DNA of 64,000 nucleotides from Bathynomus jamesi (GCA_023014485.1 JAJOZX010009047.1:62001-126000); one strand, 5' to 3'. Shown: positions 26,193 to 37,518, counted from the stretch's first letter. A program made the numbers and translations. The notes: a model not told the origin generated them from the sequence alone.

Positions 26193-26905
26193 TCACTCAA
26201 CATAGCGGCAATTGAAATAATCTTCTAAATCGTTACGACAACTGCGCGTTATATAAAGAAATAGTTCTTCAGGGTGAACGGTGTAGGTGAGCTCAGCCTT
26301 GTACCGATCAATTGCTTTGTACCAAAGTTCATGGTATTTCAAAGAGTCTAAACTTTTTAAATAAACATCCAGCACTAGACCATTCTCACCAGCCCTACAC
26401 TCGGTAAACCCATCGAGCAGAGCAGTGTATGCGTATTCAAGTACTGTATCAAAATAAAACATATCCGTAACACGCGGTCTAATATAGGTTTCAGTTTACG
26501 GAATCCGACGATTTCAAACATTCTGTCGAGGATGAAACGGTTTCGCGTAGGAATAAGAGCGTTATTATCAGAAGCATTCTTCCACATCAGCCTTATATCA
26601 ATGCACGGCCGATCGTTATTTATACACAACGTACATACAACGGCGTATGAGGGTGCGTCACTAATCTGCTCTCTTCTTGTACCTACGTTAGCAGGTATTT
26701 TATAACGATCTTCACTCCACTTCTCAACTATCACAAAGATTCTATTCATCTCCTCGATACTTAAATAAACCCGTTTGTTTGTCGGTCTACATTCCGTTTC
26801 CAGTACATAGCTAATGGTACCGGAATTACGCCTGAACACGCGCAACGATTTCGTCACGGACACATCGTACGAGGCGTTGAGAATGCTGCTCAAAGGAAGT
26901 TCCAT
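26193..26905 (-). pseudogene. Polinton protein, possibly PC4-like, one frameshift
   Basis: The start at ATG 26,905 (MELPLSS) is chosen because the upstream codons of that frame look like leader. The frame runs to a one-base shift near 26,470 and continues in a second frame to 26,193, about 237 codons in all. Two segments look like the beta-strand and helix core of the transcriptional coactivator PC4 fold. One is TNKRVYLSIEEMNRIF. The other is CIDIRLMWKN followed by PTRNRFILDRMFEIV. PC4-like proteins bind single-stranded DNA and occur in several DNA viruses (family knowledge). The assignment rests on motif resemblance alone and could be wrong. Confidence 0.45.
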
Positions 26906-27067
26906 CGTATTCGAAGAGCGCACGTCCACTCGGCTCAAGCTCTGAGATAACTATGAGCCGTGTGAGGCACGCAGGTAGGCAGGAATGGTTCGACGGGCGG
27001 CTGACTCGATGATACGTGAATGGGCTTGTTCCGCGAGTCGAATTGTTGTACCGGTACAAGAATATCA

Positions 27068-27705
27068 CTACCAGCCTACGCACCAGACATTTTGGATAAG
27101 AACTAGGAACATTTTACTAAACATCTCCACACTCAGGCGCACTATTTGAGAGGAACATATGTTCATATTTTCCTTTCTGCCCATCAAACGATACTCGTCT
27201 CTAAACTCTGTTAAAAATTCACGCAGGGCACTAGCCACAACCTCACTACGAACCTCATCATGATATACGTTAATATAGTGATAAAAATACTTAAGATTGT
27301 CCATGATCACGAGATTCACATTTCCAGTCGTAGGGTATGAGTAATCGACATGGTGTAGCATGACGTAATACCGCTTGTCACACCACCCATCAGCAAGACT
27401 CATTATCCATACCTGCTGCTTCTCTTCTGCACGCGTTGTTTCTTTTACTTCACGGTGTATGTGAGACTTTATAAAGTTTAGCTCTGCAGTATACTTCAGC
27501 ACATCGTCTGTGCAACGAAAGCCTTCAACGGTCTCACCAGAACATCCGTAGAGTATTTGTACATCTTGGAACTTCGCACAATCCAATGTGTTTTTAAAAG
27601 AGGCATAGGAGGGATGAATAGGAAGTTTTCGGTATCCACCACATCCTGGCACTTTACTGAATACCATTTCGTAAACGTTGTACAAGCAATATTAAAGGTA
27701 GCCAT
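27068..27705 (-). pseudogene. Polinton protein of unknown function, ~210 aa, frameshifted near start
   Basis: A long leftward frame (27,685-27,068) has no in-frame ATG at its upstream end. An ATG at 27,705 in another frame (MATFNIAC) lies just before it, so one base has probably been lost or gained near 27,685. I recognise no domain. The product is rich in Tyr, Asp and Glu with no membrane segment. Upstream, at 27,708-27,745, an 18 bp direct repeat (TGTATTCAGATCAGACG) and a GGGCGGAGCTTA box at 27,812 may belong to its promoter. A similar GGGCGGAGCTTGG occurs upstream of the right-end gene. Confidence 0.5.
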
Positions 27706-28046
27706 TTGAATACACGTCTGATCTGAATACACGTCTGATCTCTCGGGCTTACTGCGGTCGACTGACCACGCAGGGATTCCCAGATAGTAGCATGACTCAC
27801 GGTCTTACAGTGGGCGGAGCTTAGAACTTTCACCTACACACACACACACACACACACACACCACACACACAAAGGAGAAAGTGAAACGCTATTTGAAACA
27901 TGATTTATTTAATAAACGAGATATTCAAGTTATATATATTTACAAATACGATTTAATAAACGAGATATTCAAGTTATATATATATCTATATATATATATA
28001 TTTACAAATAGATACGATTATATACAAGACGTGTGAGTTAGAAGCA
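27706..28046. other. Intergenic region of the Polinton
   Basis: Holds a (CA)n tract (27,834-27,870), a duplicated ~50 bp segment with AATAAACGAGATATTC (27,908 and 27,954) and (TA)n. No gene is seen. Confidence 0.6.
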
Positions 28047-31000
28047 TCATTGGTATCCAAAGGGTACGGTATCATAGGTACCAGGTAACTGGTAACGTTT
28101 CCTATAGGTGTTACGGCACACCATCGTACCCCTAAGTTCCTTCACGCCCCCCAGCTTCTGCGCCCGAAAATTGTGGGTGCCTACAATTAGTTGGTGAGGT
28201 TGTTCATCCAAACATACTAGATCCTTCAACGACTCAAAGTTAACAACCTCCCGATTCGCATGGCTGAGCGTAATACCCTTTGCCTTCACGATATATTTCA
28301 TTTCATCCCCACCCTGACCGTACCCATAAGTCTTAGGTCCTGTTGAGGCAAAAGAGTCGGCGTATCCGTTGTCCCCATACTCATCCTTGATCTCATCAGT
28401 GAGCTCGCCGAGGAACTCCCAATAGTGGGCATGTATTCACCCTCCCTCTCTGTGAATATCACGCTATCTGTATCGGCATACAATACTCTCCGCCCAAGAG
28501 AATGCAATAGACCCCAAAGTTTTATACGGGCGTAGGATGTTGTGAAGCTGGCCACAGGTATGTTTGTAACCCTTGAGGTATCTGTGGCAAATTCAGTGTT
28601 GTACTTTATTACGTAAGTATTACCTACTTACGATCACCATGACCTCTTTATCGGGGGCATTGGCATAATCCCAGACATCGCTATAACTTTGTGCCAAATG
28701 AATGCTCCTCTCGGTATTCTGCGCAAATTTTCCCCATAGACTGTTTAGACACAACTTTGCACTAAAGCGCTTGCCAGGATTCTTTACAATTTGGACACGA
28801 TCAAGTTGTATACCTTCGCGGTCGCGGTAACGTTGAATATAGGCAGACTTTTCATCTTCGGTATCAACTCCTCGCGGATACCCTGATGCCTCAACTTATC
28901 CTTCAAAAAGGTGTTATATATGGTGTGAAAAGGTTGGGTAGCTTCTGAAACCTCCACACCTCATGTATCTTCAGTATTCTATAACCATGGCGCACGGCTA
29001 GGGCCAACTCAGGACTTGTATATACGCCTTGATCTTACGCTGGTGGGGTATATGGTTACATTCGCCGTTATCCTCTTCCGCGCACTTCACGCACAGGGGA
29101 AACATGAGCTTGTCGTCGATAACGACAGGTAAGATCGGCATCCATAAATTGCGTGGGGGGAGTACGTCTACGAAAGAGATCCCAAAGTAACGATCATTCA
29201 AATTTTTGAAAATTCATTGATGGATGGTAGGCTAGGCCCCACAGTTTCTCAGGAGCGCCCACGGGGTACGGATTGCTCTTCATCACGTATGGGTATAAAG
29301 AACAGAAATCGTAGTAATGGAGCTTCACGCCCTCCGTAGGTGGAAGTATAGTCTGAAAGGATTTGTACGTCCTCCAAACAAGCTATCACCACATTTGAGA
29401 GGATCCAGCACCATTGAACGCTTGATCGCTTTTATTTCCTCACGGTAACCTCGTCTGCCTCCATCCGTGCATCATATTCATGCTCCCACAAGACTTTGTG
29501 AGTGAACTGTGATCCTATAAGTGATCGCGGGTGCGGGTCGATGCAAGACAGTCGGCAGGAGACCTACCGTTGATATCTCCGGTGACTCCGCACTCAGGAC
29601 GGGGGCATCCATACCACCAGCAACCGTTAAAGGATACACAGTCTTCACACCAGTGACACGGTTTTCACTTAACCATCAACCCAAAAAACACGTCCATTAA
29701 TCTTAATGGGTACTTCACCCGTGTTGCGGGCGTGCTTTATGTATACACCTGTCTGTTGCTGTAGTGTATGAGCCAGTAAATAGCCTTGTGCCGTAACTGC
29801 GGGGATTGTTTCGGTGAATAATGGCTAAGGTGTCTTTCGGCATGAAGTTATTCTTGAACACCGTAAAACATAATGATGCGATGGTGGTTGCGACTTGCAG
29901 TGGATCGCATTTGAAACGGGCTATGTACATCCTTCTAAAGGCCTGGAAACATACTCTAAGCACGCGCACATCATTCACGCAATAACGCTCACATTCATCA
30001 GCTATATTATAAGGGTTACTTTCATTAAAACTGTCGTAGTATCGATCAAAGTCTTCACGTTCATCCATGCAGTCAAAATAATGTTTGGGGGGTGGTGGGC
30101 CTACGTAGTTTAAAGTCTCGCTGGTGAGGAAAGTGTATGGGAAGTATCCTTTGGAACTTCAGCTGCTACTCCCATCACCTTGGGTAGCTTTGGTAATTTA
30201 CAAGGTGTGAATAATAAAGTATCTTTAAATTGTACATTGCTCTTATCTGCATCTGTATTAATTTGTTGCCTCTTTTCAATGGATCACCTGTAAATATCTC
30301 AGAGGATTCGTGTTCAAGCAACTCCTTATAAAGGAACTGCGTGTCAAACTTTGCCCCGTTATGGGCGAGAATATACACAGTCATTTTTTTGAACTTGTCG
30401 GCTAACTTGACAATATAGGACACAAATAGTTTCACAGGACTATCGCTGACATTCGTTTTAAAAACGTTTGTCGTTTACCACATTTGGGGCACTCGTCACA
30501 TTCGATATCCATACACTCATCACAGATAGTCTGGCTCACAGTAAATGTGGAATTACCTCTTTGGTTTCAGCGTTCGTATATGTTTCTATATCGTAGTATA
30601 CAGTTATACAGGGGTTATTTTTAGGCTTAGCATCTTTCATATAACATACATGCTTACTCCATCCGCCTTATATTCCTCCTGGCATGTAGGACAGTGAATT
30701 ACGTCACACTTGTGCTTAAATTTTCCCCAATTATCCATTGTGTGAAACATACCACATTCACAGATTCTCATTTCCTGCACGTGCCAATTGATTTATGGAA
30801 ATCAAAAACAGCTATTATTGAAAAATGTGCGTCTACACACATCACAGTCCTCTCTTCTCAGCTTCAACTACACGGCTTTCACATTTGGTGCTTTTACACT
30901 GCTCACATACCATGTGACATTCTTTACAATGTCTCACTATATCATCCGCAAACTCGAGGCACCCCTTACACAAATCATGATGTCTCCCATATTTCGATTT

Positions 31001-32154
31001 GTCATAACTCGCGTAAAGCCACCTTATATTACGGATGGGAGATACGTTGTCCCTGACAATCCTAAAATAAGTAGGGGCCTTGTACGATCTCTCACACAGC
31101 TTTAAAAACATACACAGTCCTACGACGATCATCCAACCCAAACACAACTATGCGGACATTCATTTCCTGTCTCTACCCTTCTCAGCTCTTCAGGACCCAT
31201 ATTACAGTCAAATTCAAGTTCACAGTCTTCAGCTAGTTTACGGGCATGCTCCACGACTGTAGGCAACCAAATTTTTTGAGTTCGTGTATTTTGTACAGTA
31301 AACATACGTGCTAAGAGTACTGCTATAAAGCCGCAACCACGATCGACGTTTATATGCCGTCTATAAATAGCTTGAGAATTGAAGTTAAGAGTATACGGTA
31401 TGGCACTATGACCGCAACACGGTATACATGGTCAATATTTACCGTGAAGTTGTCCATATTGAAGGCTATACTACTTTGGGCGGCTTGCATTATACGCCCT
31501 AATATATATTCTACATCTTCAGCCGCCAAACGTCTAAATGGCACTATCACCCAATAATCGTCTACATCACCGTCATCGACCGAATCCAAAGGACATACTG
31601 TCTGACTCACGCTCGTCACGATTCTGAAGAGCAAACTCTATAATACGCTCTACAACCCGGCGTAGTCCGCGCTCAATACCATTGCTATACATGACTCTAG
31701 GGTCGACCCTGACTCTATACCGATTTCTAGTCAAGGCTGGGGTGGGGGCTGCGGATCGCACCAATTCCAGCGTTATACCATCCTCAACAGAACGGGGGGC
31801 GGAATTAGTGGATATATTAGCGGAAGGTGCTGCTGATGGGGGCCCTGTTGCGTAGGAGGTTGATGGTTGGGGCTCTATTATTGTAGACTTAACAGAACGG
31901 GGGGCGGCGGATGAATAAGGGGATATATTAGGTGCTGCTGGGGGTGTTGTTGCGTAAGAGGTTGAGGGTTGGGGATCTATTACCGCTGCAACAGACGCGT
32001 ATTTCGGTCGCTTTATACCTGACGTGGGTATCTCATACCTCCGCTTTGGACGTGTTACCGGTATCGCTGGTGAGGGTTCAGGGGAGGAGATCACAACTAC
32101 ACTGTCGTCGAGGTCATCCGTAATGATGGGCTGCTCTACCTCATCGTCATTCAC
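28047..32154 (-). pseudogene. POLB: Polinton DNA polymerase B (protein-primed type), frameshifted
   Basis: Family B polymerase that replicates the element. In coding order: a Pro/Ser-rich N-terminus with a twice-repeated PQPSTSYAT motif (32,154-31,580), a Cys-rich zinc-finger-like stretch (31,060-30,850), exo I YYDIET (about 30,585), exo II AHNGAKFD (about 30,355), exo III YCVNDVRVL (about 29,975), motif A YDFCSLYPYVM (about 29,295), a LPPRNLWMPILP/CxxC block (29,150-29,060), motif B NSLWGKFAQ (about 28,735), motif C YADTDS (about 28,465), and the C-terminal KAKGI and PFGY blocks. All catalytic carboxylates are visible, but the motifs sit in different frames, so several indels or stops break it. 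About 1,350 codons in all. The first block has no ATG and sits just after a splice-acceptor-like CTTCTCCCACAG, so an upstream exon is possible. Confidence 0.9.
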
Positions 32155-32242
32155 GGTTCTGTGGGAGAAGAAATATAAGGATCAGCACTCAAAATTTGTA
32201 ATATTTTGTAAATGACTCACTTAGGAGTGTGACGTGTTAGAA
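32155..32242. promoter_or_regulatory. Short divergent promoter between POLB and ATPase
   Basis: Only 88 bp separate the leftward polymerase frame from the rightward ATPase. It contains ATATAAGG (32,173) on the plus strand, a TGACTCA AP-1-type site (32,214), and on the minus strand a pyrimidine tract ending CCCACAG directly before the polymerase frame. Whether that is promoter, intron end or both cannot be told from sequence. Confidence 0.45.
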
Positions 32243-32885
32243 ATGGACTCTGTAGAAAAATTCAGATTCACGAGCCCATCCACATGTATTATATCTGGAC
32301 CTACAGGATGTGGTAAAACTGTGTTTATGCTTAAAATCATTAAAGAAAAGGGGGAGATGTTCTCGAAATTTGTGCATAAAGTTATATGGTGCTATTCGAC
32401 GTATCAATCGGTGTTCTTCTTTCTTGTTCAACGAGTACCAAGATGATATTTTGTTCCACAAAGGCGTATATGACGTTAATTCGTTAAAGGGAAATGAACA
32501 TACAATCATTGTAATTGACGATCTCATGTTGGAGATGGATAAAACGTTTGCCGAGACATTTACAGTATTCTCCCACCATCTTAACATAAGCGTGTTCTTC
32601 ATCAATCAGAATCTATTTTTCAAAAATAGATACATGCGCGATGTGTCGTTAAATACGCAATATCTAGTCTTATTCGCGCAACGTAGAGATGTATCACAAA
32701 TTGGGGTATTAGCCAATCAAATGTTCCCGAATCAGCGTAAGGAGTTTTTGGAAGTTTATAAAGAAGCTACAAGCACGCGTTACGGATATTTGCTTTGCGA
32801 CCTTCATCCGCGAAACACGTTTAGAGTGCTTCTGCGAACGAATATATTTCCAAACGAGCCTGAAACGGTGTATATTCCAGAATGA
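32243..32885 (+). pseudogene. ATP: Polinton packaging ATPase (FtsK/HerA, A32-like), one frameshift
   Basis: ATG at 32,243. Walker A GPTGCGKT (32,299-32,322) is followed by a one-base shift near 32,420. Walker B HTIIVIDDLM (about 32,500-32,530) lies in the second frame, which then runs through a FFINQNLF segment to the stop at 32,885. Total length is about 214 codons, normal for these virion genome-packaging ATPases. The stop overlaps the next start as ATGA at 32,882. Both nucleotide-binding motifs are intact, so only the shift disables it. Confidence 0.9.
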
Positions 32886-33205
32886 CAAAGAGACTAAAGA
32901 AATACCGTGAATTAATAAAAATCTATCATCGACTGCCCCGGGCAATGCAGCAGATGTTTATTAAAAATATCGATGCCGACTTTTTAAAATGCATCTGTGA
33001 AATCTGTCTTAACGTTATAAATTGCAATGTATCAATGAAAACCCATCAGAAGGCTCGCCTACGCCGCTACAAGAACATAATACGTGCACTCGCTCGTAAA
33101 AGCCAAACTGTAGCGAAGAAAAAACGAATTATTGTACAAACAGGAGGGTCATTTCTCCCCATCTTATTTTCAGTTTTGGGTCCTTTACTGACTAGATTAA
33201 TATAA
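32882..33205 (+). CDS. Small basic Polinton protein with hydrophobic C-terminus, 107 aa
   Basis: Starts at ATG 32,882 inside the ATPase stop (ATGA) and ends in TAATG at 33,203-33,207, so it overlaps both neighbours. The product is Lys/Arg-rich. A CICEICLNVINCNV segment and a basic KKKRIIVQTGG segment precede a C-terminal hydrophobic stretch (SFLPILFSVLGPLL, residues about 91-104). Similar small proteins lie next to the ATPase in other Polintons and adintoviruses (recalled). A virion or membrane-active role is plausible but not shown. Confidence 0.7.
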   Translation: MTKRLKKYRELIKIYHRLPRAMQQMFIKNIDADFLKCICEICLNVINCNVSMKTHQKARLRRYKNIIRALARKSQTVAKKKRIIVQTGGSFLPILFSVLGPLLTRLI

Positions 33206-33956
33206 TGAAGAAAGTGGTAGTGATTCCCCACGAGGTGTACGCTCACTGCAAAGGAATCCAGACACGTATCTAGATCCCCGTAAAAGCAGACTTAAAAGAA
33301 TGGAAAGCGAATTGTTAGCCCTATTAAACAGTGAAAAAACACCTGATGAGAAAAGAATCTTATACCAAGAAGCTCTGCAGAAATTTCTTCACGAGTACGA
33401 AAATTATAAGAGCCCTACAGAGATTCCTGTGGTTATTAGGCACAGCACGGGGGACGATGGCGACATAGGATCTGTACCCGACGACACAGCTGACCAACCA
33501 AAAAGATTAGCCACACAACATATCGAACATGTATTAAAAAATACCCTCCCACTTACATTGAGGAGTAAAGGCTTAAGTCTTTATAATCTATTGAATGAGG
33601 ATCCCGCCATACAATGGACCGATACAGGGGAGATCATTGTGGAAGGATCAAAGGTACAGGGATCGAATATCGTAGACATTGTCCATGATCTGGTGAGAAA
33701 GTGGGATAGGCCATCACCATCAGGATGGAAGCATATTAAAGCAAGACTACAACAAATAAATGTCCCTAAAACGTTGATAGGAAATCTGAACAGGTTAAAA
33801 GACTTGGAACATGCAACGCCTGTGACACAATTGAAGGCGCCGTCACCCCCGGCGGTAACACCTTTGAAGAGGAGCAAGAAGAGGTTAAACCAACCAATTC
33901 CAGCGTTATACCATCCTCAACAGAAGTGTTTACGGAGTAGGAAAAAAAGATGTTGA
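33205..33956 (+). pseudogene. Conserved Polinton PX-type protein, frameshift near start
   Basis: ATG at 33,205 gives MKKVVVIPHEVYAH and reaches a stop at about 33,270. The remainder is open in another frame, whose own ATG is 33,300. The body contains SLYNLLNEDPAIQW, IIVEGSKVQGSNIVDIVHDL and a GWKHIKARL...LIGNL block, which I recognise as a conserved Polinton protein often placed just before the integrase. Its function is unknown; a virion role is assumed in the literature. The last ~25 codons include a 33 bp segment shared with the polymerase gene (33,893-33,925), so the natural C-terminus may be altered. Confidence 0.7.
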
Positions 33957-34903
33957 AAGATTTTTGAGGGAGCAGGACGCTTATACGCTTCATAAGCCTG
34001 TGAGAAAAAGGTTTAAAACAGCCAAGACAACGGCTTCCTCGATTGATTCTATTTGGCAAGCAGATTTAACAGACATGCAAAGATATTCTGTGTATAACGA
34101 TGGTTACCGCTACATTCTATTCATAATAGACGTGTTCTCTAGATATCTGTGGCTAGTTCCTCTGAAAAATAAATCACCTGAAACAGTTGCTAAAGCCACC
34201 AAAACGCTAATGTTAAAAGAAAACAGGGTTCCTGGCTATTTTTGTACGGATATGGGGAAGGAGTTTATAGGCCGTGCTTTTCAGAATATGTTGACAGAGT
34301 TTAATATCAGCTATTACACAACCAATTCTATACATAAGGCTTCTTTAGCTGAAAGAGTTCAGCGCACCATAAAGGAACGCATGCACCGTTATTTTACACA
34401 TAAAAACACACAGATTTCTAGACATTCTGGAATCATTGGCATCATCCTACAACCGCTCACACCATCGCACGATTGGGGCAACACCTAACGAAGTTTTAGA
34501 AAGAGGTACGCTCCCGAGAAGAGATGGATCACCACCACCACCACACACTGTGCGCTTCAAAATCAATGATTATGTAAGGCTGTCGCGTTCGGGGAATAAA
34601 TTCGCAAAGGGTTTTGAGCAAGGATGGACACGCGAGATTTTTAAAGTTAGGGCTGTGAGACCTAAAGGTGAGATAATGATGTATTACATTGAAGATTTGA
34701 ATGGGGAAGAAATCTCAGGAGGCTTTTACCGCGAGGAATTGCAGAAAGTTGCGTTTAATTTAGAAAAAAATGTGTTTAAAATTGAGAAAATTTTAGGAAG
34801 CAAAGGTTCAGGAAGGAGAAAAATGTACCTGGTGAAATGGCTAGGGTACCCAGAAAGCTTCAACACCTATATAAAAGCTGATGCAATAATGAAGCTTAAA
34901 TAG
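33888..34903 (+). pseudogene. INT: Polinton integrase (rve) with C-terminal chromodomain, frameshifted
   Basis: Retrovirus-type DDE integrase that inserts the element. The frame is open from about 33,888 with no clear ATG, and the conserved N-terminal KKDVERFLREQDAYTLHKP segment starts about 33,945. Catalytic residues are the Asp of WQADLTDM (about 34,058), the Asp of FCTDMGKEF (about 34,248) and the Glu of LAERVQRTIKERM (about 34,350). Near 34,440 the frame shifts into the second part (to 34,903), which has an SH3-like DYVRLSR domain and a chromodomain (KIEKILGSKGSGRRKMYLVKW, abbreviated here by its ends, then WLGYPES). Chromodomains direct insertion to chromatin in related elements. Confidence 0.9.
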
Positions 34904-35686
34904 TATGCAACATGGCTCCTAACCATTTCTACGTCACACTCCCGTCCTCCTCGTCCCTGTCTGTACACCCTAACAACACGCTAGCCAACTTTGTAACAGA
35001 ACTCCATGGGCACATTGAATTGGGTCGTGATTCGTATGAGGTGGGGATATGCGAAATTCAGCTGGACACCGTCTTTTTAAATATTGAACATAAAGAAACC
35101 GTTTTTACGATTCTTAGAGACATTGACGAGTGTGAAAAAGCTGGGGTAGCTATGGATGAAACTATGCGCATCGCTCGGACTAAGATTACACGGTATTACA
35201 GTACAGAAGTAAGACTAGGGCCGGGTCAATATGGTTCGGCCGAGGATGTTGTGAGAGGCTTAAACGTGAGTTTAAGAAACTCAAACCTTACGAATGATTT
35301 AGTATATGAAATCGTAAACAACCCTGCACATACACTAATCCTAAAATCAAAGACTAACAGACGTCTTAAAGAACATAGAAAGTTCAAAATTCTAACCAAC
35401 GGCCGATATAGCGCAGCCTTCCAAAGAGACACATTTCACGAGACACAGTATAACTTGTCCAGATTAATGTATCAATTGAAGATGGAGAAATTGGCTGAAA
35501 GGTCCCCAGACATGTGCTATATTTACAGTAATATAGTGGAGCACCAGTTTGTTGGGGATACCCAGGCACGCCTGCTGCGCATTGCTCACATCCCCAACCA
35601 TAGAGGAAGGAGTTTGAGTATTACATATGACAGGCCCCATTATGTGAATGTCGCAACTAATTTAATAACCACTATCACAATATATA

Positions 35687-37047
35687 CAGGGTGGGGCACG
35701 GGAACCAAGTGTTTTTGGAATAATCAGGAAAATGATATTTATTTTTGTAAAGAAAATATATTGGTAGAACAACATTCGTAAGAACATAGCATTTCATGTC
35801 ATAATAATCATGTACCGAAAATTATATCTGGCATATGATGTCCTTGGCCGTCGACGCATTGTTGAAGGCGTTTACGAAAATTGGCCTCCACTCTTCCCAG
35901 CAGGTCTCTGTTGATTTGGATGATTTGTTGACGGATCGCTTCCTTCAATGCATCTAATGTACGGGGCTTGTCCTCGTAGACACGTGACTTGAGGTACCCC
36001 CATAGAAAGAAGTCACATGTGGACAAGTCAGGGGACCGAGGGGGCCATGCAATGTCACCAAATCTCGAAATGAGATGGTTGGGAAACAGGGGGCGAAGAA
36101 CAGCCATTGACGCTCTGGCGGTGTGTGGCGTGGCCCCATCTTGCTGAAACCACAAATGTCGACGAGCAATACGCCTTCTTCGTAACTCAGGGATGAAAAA
36201 GGTGTTCACCATCTCAATGTAACGCCCAGATGTTATGGTAACGGTAACCCCATTTTGTTCGAAGAAATAGGGACCGATGACGCCAAACTTTCCCACCGCG
36301 CACCAAACTGTAACCTTAGGGCTATGCAGCGGTTTTTCATGGAGTTGTCGCGGATTTTCAGCAGCCCAATACCGACAGTTTTGATTGTTGACGGCCCCAT
36401 TAAGGTGGAAATGGGCTTCATCACTCATTACCACCATCATGTTTTCATTCTGCTCATAAAGTGCAAGCATTTCCTGTGCAAAATTCAGTCGTTGGGGGCA
36501 ATCGTTTACATTCAATTCCTGCACCATCGCTAACTTGTATGGGTGAAAATGTAATTCTTCATGCAAAATCCGTCTAACAGTACGATTGCTGATTCCGAGT
36601 GCAGCTGAATGTCTCCGAGCAGAGCGGCCTGGGCTTTGCAACATCGCTTGTCTGACCCTTTCAACGTTCTCTGGAGTACGCACAGTGCGTTGCGGCCCCT
36701 TCGGTTTTGTTTTCATTATTGAGCCTCCTGTTCGAAGATTGTTAACCCAACGTAAGATTGTGTCACGAGCGGGAACAGAGTAATTTCGATGAATGTTGAA
36801 TCTGCGGCGAAACGCACGCTGAACTGCTGTCACTGACTCGCCACTCCTAACAAAATGATCATACGCGAACATGCGGTGTTCTAACGTCCACTGCTCCATG
36901 ATGGCACCTGAAAGATAAAGGTGAGTGTTAGTTAAAGTTAAATGCTATGAACCCAGGAATGGAATGCTACCTACCGCACGCCCCTCCCATTCCTAATGGC
37001 CGATTACTAGCTATTCAAAAAACACTTGATTCCCGTGCCCCACCCTG
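35687..37047 (-). mobile_element. Full-length DD41D Tc1/mariner element, 1,361 bp
   Basis: Terminal inverted repeats of about 34 bp beginning CAGGGTGGGGCACGGGAA, with TA on each side (35,685-35,686 and 37,048-37,049). It carries one intact transposase frame on the minus strand. It sits inside the Polinton minor capsid gene, so it inserted after the Polinton or travelled with it. Confidence 0.97.
35808..36899 (-). CDS. Tc1/mariner transposase, DD41D type, intact 363 aa
   Basis: Cut-and-paste transposase. The N-terminal ~60 residues (FAYDHFVRSGESVTAVQRAF through TILRWVNNL) form a DUF4817-like helix-turn-helix, and a second HTH lies near residues 95-120. The catalytic triad by count is Asp160 (VVMSDEAHF), Asp254 (WFQQDGATPHTA) and Asp296 (SPDLSTCDFFLWG), with 41 residues between the last two, which places it in the DD41D lineage. 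The frame has no stops or shifts, and both TIRs are present within ~150 bp. This is therefore a candidate autonomous element and the youngest-looking gene in the window. Confidence 0.95.
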   Translation of the reverse strand: MEQWTLEHRMFAYDHFVRSGESVTAVQRAFRRRFNIHRNYSVPARDTILRWVNNLRTGGSIMKTKPKGPQRTVRTPENVERVRQAMLQSPGRSARRHSAALGISNRTVRRILHEELHFHPYKLAMVQELNVNDCPQRLNFAQEMLALYEQNENMMVVMSDEAHFHLNGAVNNQNCRYWAAENPRQLHEKPLHSPKVTVWCAVGKFGVIGPYFFEQNGVTVTITSGRYIEMVNTFFIPELRRRRIARRHLWFQQDGATPHTARASMAVLRPLFPNHLISRFGDIAWPPRSPDLSTCDFFLWGYLKSRVYEDKPRTLDALKEAIRQQIIQINRDLLGRVEANFRKRLQQCVDGQGHHMPDIIFGT

Positions 37048-37131
37048 TATAAGAACGATTGAGGGCGAAAACTTCCCATTCGGTAACGGGAGCTTAACAG
37101 TGAAGCTACACTTTCGACGCACTGAGTTATA

Positions 37132-37518
37132 ATGGATAGAAAGCCTTTCACCGTCTATCGAGGGATGCGATACCAGCGCGGTAGTGGACTTGGATCCATT
37201 TTTTCATCCATACTACGTACGGCTGTTCCTTTGCTGAAGAGGGGTGCCAGATACCTTGGAAGGAAAGCGCTACAATCAGGCCTTAACACTGCAGAAGACA
37301 TATTGGCCGGGGCTAAACCTAAAGAAGCTCTAAAAAAACATTTAAAGCGTACACGGAACGAAATCATCAAAGATGCAAAGAGAAAAATGCGTGGTGGCGG
37401 GAAGAAGAAGAGGGCTCCCCGGAAGAAGAAGGGGTCACGTGGTATTAAACGTAAAAGGCTATCAAAAAAGAAATGCTGTAAGCGAATGAAACCTATGGTT
37501 GACCACTTTTTTGACTGA
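37132..37518 (+). CDS. Polinton basic core protein, adenovirus pX/pVII-like, 128 aa
   Basis: Starts inside the minor capsid stop (TAATG). Highly basic: the C-terminal half is mostly Lys/Arg with KKCCKRMKP near the end. The N-terminal third has a GSGLGSIFSSILR segment resembling that of adenovirus-like minor virion proteins. MRGG|G at residues 86-90 fits the adenain cleavage consensus (M/I/L-x-G-G before the cut), and the protease gene lies downstream. It probably condenses DNA in the virion and is cut during maturation (inference). The frame is intact. Confidence 0.75.
   Translation: MDRKPFTVYRGMRYQRGSGLGSIFSSILRTAVPLLKRGARYLGRKALQSGLNTAEDILAGAKPKEALKKHLKRTRNEIIKDAKRKMRGGGKKKRAPRKKKGSRGIKRKRLSKKKCCKRMKPMVDHFFD

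Larger units (their letters stand above)
34912..37132 (+). pseudogene. mCP: Polinton minor capsid (penton-type) protein, interrupted by a mariner element
   Basis: ATG at 34,912, 8 bp after the integrase stop. The first ~258 codons match the single jelly-roll minor capsid family: FYVTLPSSSS, NTLANFVTELH, YEVGICEIQL near the N-terminus and the HQFVGDTQARLLRI segment further on. At 35,686 a TA-flanked Tc1/mariner element (35,687-37,047) interrupts it. After the insertion a C-terminal block ending LHFRR-x-x-L and a stop at 37,130-37,132 follow in the frame expected once the insert and one TA are ignored. The insertion is the only visible break. The stop overlaps the next start as TAATG. Confidence 0.9.

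Noticed and set aside
30694..31262. Plus-strand frames over the polymerase
   Set aside because: Antisense shadows of POLB; the conserved motifs are on the minus strand.
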